A stretch of 64,000 bases of DNA from Solwaraspora sp. WMMA2056 (lineage in GTDB: Bacteria; Actinomycetota; Actinomycetes; Mycobacteriales; Micromonosporaceae): contig NZ_CP128360.1 of the NCBI RefSeq assembly GCF_030345095.1, positions 2,852,001-2,916,000 on the forward strand. The letters run 5' to 3'. A program made the translations under genes and the position numbers. Below, in pieces: positions 51,102 to 58,486 of this stretch (within the stretch, counting starts at the first letter, position 1; each line of letters starts with the position of its first letter). The notes beneath the pieces were generated by a model that saw only the letters and a program-made list of their open reading frames with translations, searched no databases and had not been told where the DNA came from.

Positions 51102-51123
51102 GGTTGGCCGCGAGGACCGGGGT

Positions 51124-51666
51124 TCAGCCGGCCGGTGGTGCTGGGATTCTCATCTGGTCGCGGCGTAGCTGCAACGCCGGGTGACGGGCCGGGGCGAAGC
51201 CCATCGACTGGTACAGGGTTCCGCTGCCCGCCGTGGCGTTCAGGTCGACGACGCTGACCGTGGTGTCGGTGGCGAACCAGTCCAGCAGCGCCTTGAGACA
51301 GTCGCGGGCGTAGCCGCGGCCCCGATGGTCCGGCTCGGTGCACACGTTGAACAGGTGCCCGCGCAGCCCGCCCGGGTTGCCAGGGGAGGGGGCGTGCCGG
51401 TCGCAGAGGCCGACGGCACCGCTGATGATGCCGTGCTGCGGGTCGTCGACCACGAACGCCGCGAACATCTCCGGGTCGCCGAGTGACCGGGAGAACCAGT
51501 CGAGGGCCGCCGAGCGCCAAGCTGCCGACTCGTCGCCGACCGGCGCGCCCATGTCCTGCAGCATGACCGCTCGGAGTCGCACCAGGGCGGGTGCGTCGGC
51601 GAAAGTCGCGCGTCGCACCTGCGGATGCGCAGGCAGCTGCGTCGACGGTTGCGTTGGATCTTGCAT
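51124..51666 (-). CDS. GNAT-family N-acetyltransferase
   Basis: 180 residues. RRATFADAPALVRLR is the usual start of the acetyltransferase fold; VCTEPDHRGRGYARDCLKAL contains the acetyl-CoA pyrophosphate loop R-x-x-G-x-G/A, and LYQSMGFAP is the C-terminal Y-x-x-x-GF motif. It transfers an acetyl group to an unknown amine. It is convergent with the GHKL gene, with no obvious terminator in the 22-base gap. No partner in the neighbourhood shows its substrate. Confidence 0.88.
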   Translation of the reverse strand: MQDPTQPSTQLPAHPQVRRATFADAPALVRLRAVMLQDMGAPVGDESAAWRSAALDWFSRSLGDPEMFAAFVVDDPQHGIISGAVGLCDRHAPSPGNPGGLRGHLFNVCTEPDHRGRGYARDCLKALLDWFATDTTVSVVDLNATAGSGTLYQSMGFAPARHPALQLRRDQMRIPAPPAG

Positions 51667-51730
51667 CAGCGCAGCCTATCGCCGGCCGCCGAACCGGGCG
51701 TCGACTGCATCGAGGGAACCGCCATTGTCG

Positions 51731-51994
51731 TCACACCGGCGGTTTAAGAACAATGACGGTTCCCTCGTGGTCGGCAACGCGGTCGACGACGAACACTCCC
51801 ACCCCGGGTACGCCTCGGACAACACCCTCTGCCTGCAGGGCGAGGATCGCTTGGCGGACGACCGAGGCGGCGACCCGATGACGTTCGCGCAACTGGTCGG
51901 TGGGCGGCAGCCGATCGCCGGGACGGAGTTCACCGGACTCGATCTGCGCGCGGATGTCGTCCGCTACCTGCTCCCACTGAGGTGCAACCGTCAT
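51731..51994 (-). CDS. Small GntR-type regulator 1
   Basis: 87 residues, almost entirely a GntR winged helix: QVADDIRAQIESGELRPGDR, LPPTDQLRERHRVAASVVRQ and AILALQAEGVVRGVPGVGVF. There is no effector domain, the form seen in short regulators of conjugative and plasmid-like elements in actinomycetes. It is directly downstream of, and similar to, a second small GntR gene on the same strand. Likely a repressor of nearby mobile-element genes. Confidence 0.85.
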   Translation of the reverse strand: MTVAPQWEQVADDIRAQIESGELRPGDRLPPTDQLRERHRVAASVVRQAILALQAEGVVRGVPGVGVFVVDRVADHEGTVIVLKPPV

Positions 51995-52050
51995 CGACCC
52001 TCCCGGAGGCGGCCCCTCCTCATGGCAGCAGCCTGGTGCGCCAGCGCCAC

Positions 52051-52287
52051 CTACGAGCCGGCGGCCTCGTCGCGGTCGGCGACGAACACCCCAAGCCCAT
52101 GTACGCCCTGGACCAGGCGTTCCATCTGCAAGACGAGGATGGCGTGGCGAACGACTCCGGCAGAGACGCCGTACTCGGCACGCATCTCGGCGGTCGAGGG
52201 CAGCTTGTCGCCGGGACTGAGCTGGCCGGACGCGATCTGCTCACGGACGTGATCGGCGATCAGCGCCCACTTTGGTTTGGCGGGCAT
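52051..52287 (-). CDS. Small GntR-type regulator 2
   Basis: 78 residues, again only a GntR winged helix: LIADHVREQIASGQLSPGDK, LPSTAEMRAEYGVSAGVVRH and AILVLQMERLVQGVHGLGVF. It is a paralogue of the next gene and divergent from the three-gene run that begins at 52512. The 224-base space between them holds repeated gactagta sites that could be its operator. Confidence 0.85.
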   Translation of the reverse strand: MPAKPKWALIADHVREQIASGQLSPGDKLPSTAEMRAEYGVSAGVVRHAILVLQMERLVQGVHGLGVFVADRDEAAGS

Positions 52288-52346
52288 CTGGGCTCCCTGG
52301 TCTGCGCCGCCATTTGATCACGCCGAGCCCTGGTCAGACAAGTAGA

Positions 52347-52379
52347 GACTAGTAGGGAGTTGACTTGTACAGACTAGTA
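52347..52379. promoter_or_regulatory. Paired gactagta sites, candidate GntR operator
   Basis: gactagta occurs at 52347-52354 and 52372-52379, 25 bases apart, in an A/T-rich island between the divergent GntR gene and the small-protein operon. An inverted acaagt/acttgt pair (52338-52343, 52363-52368) overlaps it. Repeats spaced by about two and a half helical turns suit a cooperative repressor. Confidence 0.5.
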
Positions 52380-52511
52380 TGACAAAGTTCAGCCCGGCTC
52401 CCTGGTCTGCAAACCCGGAGCTGGTTTTCCCGCAAGGAGCCTGGTCAGCCGGCCCGCCAGCCGGCTGACCAGGTGCGCCCTCTCCACGCCCTGAACGGGA
52501 GGCACCGAACG

Positions 52512-52862
52512 GTGACATCCGACCCCCTATCCATCCCCGCCCAGCCCGAACAGCAGCTCGACCCACAGGTGGCGACCACCGCCAGCGGCACCGTCTACAC
52601 GGCGTACGCCCGGAAGGTGGTGATGGCCGCGCAGCAGGCCGTCGACGTGCACACCACCTCGGCGTACAACGGGTGTTGTCTGGGCTGCGGACGGCCCGGC
52701 CCCTGCGCCGACCTGGCCGCCGCCGAAGCGGCCCTGGCCCGCTACCACCGGCTGCCGTTCCGCCGGCCCGGCGCGACCCTGCTCGACCCGCGCCCGCTCG
52801 TCCCGACCCGGACCACCCACGCCGGCCAGGCGCGGTTCACCTGGTGGCGGCGGTCGGCATGA
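52512..52862 (+). CDS. Small Cys-containing protein of unknown function
   Basis: 116 residues. GTG 52512 has ggagg nine bases upstream. The middle AYNGCCLGCGRPGPCADLAA holds four Cys within eleven residues (C-C-x-x-C-x-x-x-x-x-C) and could bind zinc or iron; the rest is Ala/Arg-rich. I know no named family. It is the first of three genes joined by ATGA/GTGA overlaps, downstream of the candidate operator. Gene size and order resemble the cargo of actinomycete integrative elements. Confidence 0.65.
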   Translation: MTSDPLSIPAQPEQQLDPQVATTASGTVYTAYARKVVMAAQQAVDVHTTSAYNGCCLGCGRPGPCADLAAAEAALARYHRLPFRRPGATLLDPRPLVPTRTTHAGQARFTWWRRSA

Positions 52863-53587
52863 GCGACACCGACGCGCCAGCTGAGCAGAACGAGAACGCT
52901 GACGGACAGGCGTTGCAGGCGGCCGCTGACACGATCGACGTGCTGCGGGCCGTCGCCCTGGCGATGGAGACGGCAGTCACGCACGCCGAGGAGCAGCTCG
53001 ACGGCGGCCGGCACCCGGACGCGTGCCTGGCCACCGACCGCTACCAGGCCGCGTTGCACGAGGCGTGGGAGGCGTACGGCGACGTCCTCGACGCCGTCGC
53101 GGACGGCCGCCCGCAGCTGCCGGGTGGCCGGCCGGTCGCGGTCGCGTCCATTCTGTACGGCCTGCGGACCGCGCGCCACCACGCCGCGCACGCTGCCGCC
53201 CAGCTGCCGCAGCTGCGGCACCGACTCGGGTACGCCGCCGACCGGCTGCGCCGCAGCGACCACCCGCCCGCGCAGGCGACCGCCGACCGGCTGACCGCCG
53301 CACTGGGGCGGCTGCGTGACGTCGAGATCAGCCTCGACCTCGGTAGCGGGGCGCTCGACCGCTACCTTGACGCCCTCGACACCGGTGCCGATCCGCCGGC
53401 CGCGCGGACCGCCCGGCTGGCGGCGGTGCGGCCGATGGCCGGCCCGAACGGTGACGCCGTCGCCGTCGGCACCCGGATGGCGGCGACGGTGGTCGCCGCG
53501 CACCGGCGGCACCTGCGGTTCCGGACCCGCTGGCAGTTGTTCCGCCAAGAACTGTGGAACAACGTGAAGCGGGAGGTGGGGCGGTGA
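52859..53587 (+). CDS. Helical protein of unknown function
   Basis: 242 residues, ATG 52859 overlapping the preceding stop. It is almost all predicted helix, rich in Ala, Arg and Leu (QLPQLRHRLGYAADRLRRSD, TRMAATVVAAHRRHLRFRTR), with no membrane segment. No enzyme motif is seen. It is coupled to both neighbours, so the three proteins probably work together or form a complex. Confidence 0.65.
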   Translation: MSDTDAPAEQNENADGQALQAAADTIDVLRAVALAMETAVTHAEEQLDGGRHPDACLATDRYQAALHEAWEAYGDVLDAVADGRPQLPGGRPVAVASILYGLRTARHHAAHAAAQLPQLRHRLGYAADRLRRSDHPPAQATADRLTAALGRLRDVEISLDLGSGALDRYLDALDTGADPPAARTARLAAVRPMAGPNGDAVAVGTRMAATVVAAHRRHLRFRTRWQLFRQELWNNVKREVGR

Positions 53588-54018
53588 CGGCCAGCGAACC
53601 GGTAGCGGCGCTGACCTTCCTGATGGCCGGGCAGGTGGGTGCCCACGACCGGCGGGTCCAGCGGTTCACCGACGCCGACCGCCAGCACTATCTTGACCTG
53701 CTCAGCGGGCTGTTCGTGCTCTGCGTCGACCGGCGGTTCCGCCGTGACGACGACCACGGGGCGGTGATCCGGTTCGTGGCCAGTGTCCGGGAGCGGTTCG
53801 ACCCCGAGCGCACCCTGGTCGACCCGACGGTTGCGGAGAATCTGCTGCTTGCCGCGCTCGGCGGGCACGACACGCTGCCGGCCACCGCCGAGAACGTCAC
53901 CGTGCAGACGCTGCTGACCGTCGCCCTGGTCAGCGATGAGCAGCCCAGCCCGGCCGGCTACGACGCGCTGCTGTGTCAGGTCGACGCGATGATGGCTGTC
54001 GTGCCGTCCAGCGACTAG
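53584..54018 (+). CDS. Small helical protein of unknown function
   Basis: 144 residues, GTG 53584 overlapping the preceding stop by four bases. It is acidic and helical (FTDADRQHYLDLLSGLFVLC, DDDHGAVIRFVASVRERFDP) and ends shortly after SDEQPSPAGYDALLCQVDAM. I cannot assign a family. Last gene of the coupled trio; nothing in it suggests recombination, replication or transfer directly. Confidence 0.62.
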   Translation: MTASEPVAALTFLMAGQVGAHDRRVQRFTDADRQHYLDLLSGLFVLCVDRRFRRDDDHGAVIRFVASVRERFDPERTLVDPTVAENLLLAALGGHDTLPATAENVTVQTLLTVALVSDEQPSPAGYDALLCQVDAMMAVVPSSD

Positions 54019-54092
54019 GCATCCACCTCGACGATTGTTCCTTGATGGACTGACCGGAATACGCTTTTCCGTAACCGATTCGAGGATGGGCG

Positions 54093-54932
54093 ATGACAGC
54101 GACCAACCCGACCTCCACCATGCTGCTGCAGACTCCCGGCGAATGTGAACTCCAGCCGGCCCGTCTGCTCGACGCCGTCGCCGACCAGCGGCGGCAGCTC
54201 CTCGACGACCTGCGCGGCTTCGGGTCGCCGGAGTGGTCCTCGCCGACCCGCTGCCCCGGCTGGTCCGTGCACGACACGGTACGGCACATGTGCGACGTCA
54301 CCCGCGCGATCGCCGCCGACCCCGGCGACCGCACCCTCGACATGACGGCCGGGTTCGACCCTCGGGTCACCCCGAACCGGTGGCTCACGGCGTCTGCCGG
54401 TGAGCCGCCCGCCGCCACCGTCGACCGGCTCGCCGCGACGACCGACGAGGTCCTCGCCGTGGCGCGGGGCCGGCTGGCCCGCGGCGAGCGGTTCGACGTC
54501 GTTCTGCCGTTCGGGCCGATGGACTGGACGGTGCTGGTGCTGCACGTCCTGTGGGACTCGTGGCTGCACGAACGGGACATCTTCCTGGCCCTCGGCGTCG
54601 ACCGCCCGACCAAGAACGGGGCGACCGGCTACGCGACGGCGTACGGGCTGCTCATCGCGGCGGCGGTCGCGCGACAGTTCGGTGACCAGGTCAGCCACCG
54701 CCTCGAGCTCGGCGGCGACGGCGGCGGCATCTTCGAGCTGGAAGCCCGGGACGCGGTGACGCTCACCGTCACCTCGGCGCCGGCGGCCGGCCCGTCCGCC
54801 GCCGAGGTGACCGACGCGCTGGCCGGGCGCGGCTCGGCCGCCGTGCTCGACATCATGCCCGACGCGCCGCGGACCGCCCTGACCCACCTGGCCACCTTCT
54901 TCACCAGCCCGGTCGAGCAGACCAGGGTCTGA
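54093..54932 (+). CDS. DinB/maleylpyruvate-isomerase-like protein (mycothiol-dependent type)
   Basis: 279 residues. RLLDAVADQRRQLLDDLRGF followed by TRCPGWSVHDTVRHMCDVTR is the N-terminal mycothiol-dependent-isomerase-type helix bundle with metal-ligand His residues; VLHVLWDSWLHERDIFLALG gives the second set. The family includes mycothiol transferases and many proteins of unknown reaction. It stands alone in a promoter-containing gap between the mobile trio and the aromatic locus and is convergent with the MDR gene. A link to aromatic catabolism is possible but not shown. Confidence 0.8.
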   Translation: MTATNPTSTMLLQTPGECELQPARLLDAVADQRRQLLDDLRGFGSPEWSSPTRCPGWSVHDTVRHMCDVTRAIAADPGDRTLDMTAGFDPRVTPNRWLTASAGEPPAATVDRLAATTDEVLAVARGRLARGERFDVVLPFGPMDWTVLVLHVLWDSWLHERDIFLALGVDRPTKNGATGYATAYGLLIAAAVARQFGDQVSHRLELGGDGGGIFELEARDAVTLTVTSAPAAGPSAAEVTDALAGRGSAAVLDIMPDAPRTALTHLATFFTSPVEQTRV

Positions 54933-54949
54933 TGTGGCACAGGTGGTAC

Positions 54950-55945
54950 CTACGGGGTGATGACGATCCGGGCGCCGGCCGACCCGTCGGCCTGGGCCTG
55001 CCAGGCGGCGGCCACCTCGTCGAGCGGCCGTACCTGGTGGTCGACGGTCAACCGGCCGGCGTGGGCGTGCCCGGCGATCGCGGCCAGCGCCGCCGCCCGC
55101 TGCTGCGCCGTCAGCTCGTTGTTGCTGTAGCCGAGTACGCGCAGCGCGCCGCCGCGTAGCGTGGCCGATTCGAACGGGGCGGTCGCCCCGGCCGAACCAC
55201 CCAGGTTGACCAGCCGGCCACCGGGGCGCAGCACCCGTAGCGAGGCCGCCGCCGGCACCCCGAACAGCGGGTCGAGGACCAGGTCGACCGGTCCGCCGGC
55301 GGCATCACGCAGCCGGTCGGCCAGACCGGGTACGTCGTCGTCGGCGCGCAGCGGCACCACCGCGTCGGCACCCAGGTCGCGCAGCCGCTCGGCGGCCGCG
55401 GCCGACCGGGCGGCGGCGATCACCCGCCGGGCGCCGACCAGCCGGGCGAGCTGCACCCCGGCCTGCCCGACGGTGCCGCTGGCCCCGAGGACCAGCACGT
55501 CCTCGCCGGGGCGCAGCCCACCCCGCATGGTCAACGCCGACCAGGCGGCGATCGCCGAGTAGCCGAGCGCGGCGATCAGCCGGTGGTCCACTCCGTCGGG
55601 CAGCGGCACCAGGTCGGCGACGGCCACGGCGGCGTACCCGGCGAGGCCGCCGTCGCCCGGTGCCATCCCGGCGCGGGTCGGGAACCACACGCCGGAGCCG
55701 TCGGCGAGGGTGCCGACGCCCTGCACCCCGGGTACGTACGGCAGGGCCGGCGCGCCCAGGTAGGAGCTGCCGGAGGCGCAGAGCAGGTCCAGCGGGGTGA
55801 TCGGCGCGGCGTCGACCCGGACCAGGACCTGCCCGGCGGCGGGTCTCGGCCGGGGCCGGCGCTGCACGACCGGTGGTTCGCCGTACCCGGTGAGCACGGC
55901 CGCCGACATCATGCCGGTCGTGGGCATCGATTCCGACATGCTCAT
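54950..55945 (-). CDS. MDR-family quinone oxidoreductase/alcohol dehydrogenase
   Basis: 331 residues. VRVDAAPITPLDLLCASGS and PGVQGVGTL are the usual GroES-like N-terminal parts of zinc-free quinone-oxidoreductase-like enzymes. The NAD(P) site is VLVLGASGTVGQAGVQLARL; DLVLDPLFG and GGRLVNLGG continue the Rossmann fold. Few zinc-ligand residues are visible, so it is more likely an NADPH-dependent reductase of quinones or enones. Its ATG shares one base with the upstream LigA-type stop (TGATG), so it belongs to the aromatic operon. Confidence 0.87.
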   Translation of the reverse strand: MSMSESMPTTGMMSAAVLTGYGEPPVVQRRPRPRPAAGQVLVRVDAAPITPLDLLCASGSSYLGAPALPYVPGVQGVGTLADGSGVWFPTRAGMAPGDGGLAGYAAVAVADLVPLPDGVDHRLIAALGYSAIAAWSALTMRGGLRPGEDVLVLGASGTVGQAGVQLARLVGARRVIAAARSAAAAERLRDLGADAVVPLRADDDVPGLADRLRDAAGGPVDLVLDPLFGVPAAASLRVLRPGGRLVNLGGSAGATAPFESATLRGGALRVLGYSNNELTAQQRAAALAAIAGHAHAGRLTVDHQVRPLDEVAAAWQAQADGSAGARIVITP

Positions 55946-56292
55946 CAGGTGGCGATGTCCGGGTACGGCAACGCGAAGTGGGCCAGCCGCAGCCCGTACT
56001 GCTTCTGGTAGGCCAACGGCTCGTCGTGGTCGCGTTCGAACATGGCGATGAACAGGGTCAACGTCAGGAACGGGTGCGCGCCCAGCTCGAACAGCCGGAC
56101 GTGGTCGTGGGCTGCGAGGGCGTCGCGTTCGTCGTCGGTGAAGCGCAGCCAGGTGCTGGCCTCACCGGTGTGACAGTTCAGTACGGAGTTCGCCCGCTCC
56201 GCCTCCCACCAGGTGACGAATTCGGCTGGCTCGGACCGGTAGCGCTCGACGAGCTCCGGGTCCCGGTCGACGGTGTAGAGGAACTTGTCCAC
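55945..56292 (-). CDS. LigA-type extradiol dioxygenase small subunit
   Basis: 115 residues. FLYTVDRDPELVERYRSEPA and LTDDERDALAAHDHVRLFEL-like text resemble the alpha (LigA) subunit of protocatechuate 4,5-dioxygenase. The subunit closes over the active site of the LigB-type catalytic chain, encoded 11 bases upstream. It is a little shorter than some LigA subunits but complete in its core. It sits between the large subunit and the MDR gene. Confidence 0.85.
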   Translation of the reverse strand: MDKFLYTVDRDPELVERYRSEPAEFVTWWEAERANSVLNCHTGEASTWLRFTDDERDALAAHDHVRLFELGAHPFLTLTLFIAMFERDHDEPLAYQKQYGLRLAHFALPYPDIAT

Positions 56293-56303
56293 AAGTTACT
56301 TGC

Positions 56304-57167
56304 TCATGCCGGCGCTCCGTTCGGGTACCAGGTGAAGTAGGCCTCCATGGTGTGGAACAGATCGAGGGTGTCGACGTGGTGTGCCTTCGCCCCGGCACCG
56401 GCGACGCCTATCATCAGCATGAAGTCCATGAAGCCGTGGGTGGCGTTGCCGGGGGAGTGCAGGCTGTCGAGCGTCACTTCGGCGAGGCAGCCGTCCAGGT
56501 CGCCGTTGGCGATCCACTCCACCGCCCGCTGGTCTAAATCCGGGTCCGGGCCGTGCGGGCCGAACTGGCGCGGCCCGCCGAGCTCCAGCGACAGGTGGCC
56601 GGTGCCGATGACCGCCACCCGCAGGTGGCTCGGCCAGGATTCGACGATGTCCCGGATCGCCTCGCCGAGCTGCACGAAGCGTTTCGGCTGCGGCAGCGGC
56701 GGGGCGAAGATGTTGGTGTAGATCGGCACGATCGGCAGGTCGGCCTCGGGCCGCAGGGTGATGATCGGGCAGGTGATGCTGTGGTCGATCCGCAGTTCGT
56801 TGCTGAACGCCAGGTCGAAGCCGGCGTCCAGGCCGGCCCGCAGCAGGTGCCCGGACAGGTCCTCCTGGCCTTTGAGCAGCATCCGGGGCAGGCCGAACTC
56901 GCGTTCCTCGTTGTACCAGTTGGCGTCGTAGAACGGCGCCTTGCCGACCAGGAACTGCGGCATGTTGTCCAGCCACAGCTGGTAGAAGTGGTCGGAGCCG
57001 ACCATCACCAGCGCGTCCGGGTTGGCCTTGGTGAGGGTCTCCCGGAAGGCGAGGATCTTGCGCTGCCACTCGTCGGCGAAGGGTGGCCGGTCCTCGCCGG
57101 TGGCGGTGGTGGCCCGGTAGTAGAACGGGTGGTGTGTGGAGGCGATGACCGCGACGATGCTGGCCAT
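56304..57167 (-). CDS. LigB-type extradiol dioxygenase catalytic subunit
   Basis: 287 residues from ATG 57167, chosen because ggaaggag lies just upstream; a start 15 bases earlier is poorer. STHHPFYY (His pair), VGSDHFYQLW, SNELRIDHSITCPIITL and VIGTGHLSLELGG give the non-heme Fe(II) ligands and catalytic His of class III extradiol dioxygenases. These open catechol-type rings next to the hydroxyls (protocatechuate, gallate or a similar substrate). The exact substrate cannot be read, and later meta-pathway enzymes are not in the window. Confidence 0.9.
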   Translation of the reverse strand: MASIVAVIASTHHPFYYRATTATGEDRPPFADEWQRKILAFRETLTKANPDALVMVGSDHFYQLWLDNMPQFLVGKAPFYDANWYNEEREFGLPRMLLKGQEDLSGHLLRAGLDAGFDLAFSNELRIDHSITCPIITLRPEADLPIVPIYTNIFAPPLPQPKRFVQLGEAIRDIVESWPSHLRVAVIGTGHLSLELGGPRQFGPHGPDPDLDQRAVEWIANGDLDGCLAEVTLDSLHSPGNATHGFMDFMLMIGVAGAGAKAHHVDTLDLFHTMEAYFTWYPNGAPA

Positions 57168-57191
57168 GGCCGCTCCTTCCAAGAGTTGGGA

Positions 57192-57440
57192 TCAGGCGGT
57201 GGCAGGGGGGACGTAGCGGGCGTTGCGGTCGACGGTGCGGTAGATCTCCATGCCGAGCGGGTTGCGGCGTTCCTCGGCGAGGTGGCCGAGCAGCCCGGCG
57301 GTGCGGGCCAGCAGGGCGAAGCCGCGCAGCAGGTCGACCGGCAGGTCCAGGTCGGCCAGCGCGGCACCGCACACCCCGGCGCCGTTGAGCGGCAGGGTGC
57401 GGCCGAGGACCTGCGGGTGGACCCGGCCGACTCTCTGGAC
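57192..57440 (-). pseudogene. Citryl-CoA-lyase/citrate-synthase-like gene, C-terminal remnant
   Basis: Only the last 80 residues can be read: GRVHPQVLGRTLPLNGAGVC, GAALADLDLPVDLLRGFALL, ARTAGLLGHLAEERRNPLGM and EIYRTVDRNARYVPP. This resembles the C-terminus of citryl-CoA lyase/citrate-synthase-like enzymes found next to LigAB-type genes, which may cleave ring-fission products. Upstream the resemblance stops near 57440; the divergent IclR gene begins 80 bases further on. No start with a ribosome site remains. The gene is therefore truncated by deletion, possibly with its promoter, which may leave the LigB/LigA/MDR genes poorly expressed. Confidence 0.75.
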
Positions 57441-57520
57441 AACCCCCGGCGGACACCCGTCCGCCGGGCCGTCCCCGGCCGGGGTGTCACCCGCCGGGTC
57501 ACCGGCAGCGGAGGGTCGCC

Positions 57521-58360
57521 ATGGCGCGGAAAGCCGGACGTGAAGCCGGTGCCGACTTCATCGAGGCGCTGGCCCGGGGGCTCGACGTGCTGCGCTGCTT
57601 CCGGCCCGGCCGGCCAACGATGACGTTGAGCGAGATCGCCGCCGCGACCTGGCTGGCCCGCCCGACCGTACGGCGGATCCTGCTCACCCTCGAGGAGCTG
57701 GGGTACGTGCGCAGCGCCGCCGACCGGGGTTTCGCGCTCACCCCCCGGGTGCTGGAGCTGGGCATGGCGTACGTCAACGCGTTGAGCATCTGGGACGTGG
57801 CCCGCCCGCACATGCAGCGCCTGGTCGGGCAGACCGGCGAGTCGACGTCGATGGCGCAGCTCGACGGCAGTGACATCGTCTACGTGTCCCGGGTCGCCGT
57901 GCCGAAGATCGTCACCCTGGCGGTGACCATCGGCACCCGGTTCCCGGCTGTGGCGACCTCGATGGGCAAGGTGCTGCTGGCCGCGCTCGACGACGAGGAG
58001 CTGACCGCCGTACTGGCCCATCCGGGTCGCTCCGGCATCTCCCCACGCTGGCAGCCGGAGCGCGCCGAGCTCGACCAGGTGCTGCGCGAGGTCCGCGCCC
58101 GGGGCTGGGCCGCCGCCGACCAGGACCTGGCCGCCGGGATCCGGTCGGTCGCCACCGGGGTACGCGACGGCGACGGCCGGGTGGTCGCGGCGGTGAACGT
58201 GACCGTGTACGCCGCCGAGACCTCGATGGAGCAGCTGCTCGGCGAGTATCTGCCGAAGTTGCTCAGCACCGCCGCCGACATCAGTCACGACTGGGCGTTG
58301 CTGGCCGCCGTACCGATGTCGACCGTACGGCAGTTCGCCGCCCAGCCCGTGCACGGCTGA
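57521..58360 (+). CDS. IclR-family regulator, PcaR/PobR-like
   Basis: 279 residues. The N-terminal winged helix (MTLSEIAAATWLARPTVRRI, LLTLEELGYVRSAADRGFAL) is followed by the effector domain (SIWDVARPHMQRLVGQTGES, GTRFPAVATSMGKVLLAALD, RARGWAAADQDLAAGIRSVA). These features match PcaR/PobR-type regulators of aromatic degradation. It is divergent from the Lig locus, as expected for its regulator. ATG 57521 is consistent with the domain start; upstream the remnant lyase gene is cut. Confidence 0.87.
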   Translation: MARKAGREAGADFIEALARGLDVLRCFRPGRPTMTLSEIAAATWLARPTVRRILLTLEELGYVRSAADRGFALTPRVLELGMAYVNALSIWDVARPHMQRLVGQTGESTSMAQLDGSDIVYVSRVAVPKIVTLAVTIGTRFPAVATSMGKVLLAALDDEELTAVLAHPGRSGISPRWQPERAELDQVLREVRARGWAAADQDLAAGIRSVATGVRDGDGRVVAAVNVTVYAAETSMEQLLGEYLPKLLSTAADISHDWALLAAVPMSTVRQFAAQPVHG

Positions 58361-58486
58361 CCGGCCGACCGTACCGTCGACTCCTGGGCGGCTTTGGTCC
58401 GATTGTGCCCTTTTTTCGGTAAACATCGCTCTTGTTCGGAAAGGCGCTGATAGAACTGTCCGTACCTGTCGGGGTTCGGAGAGTGG

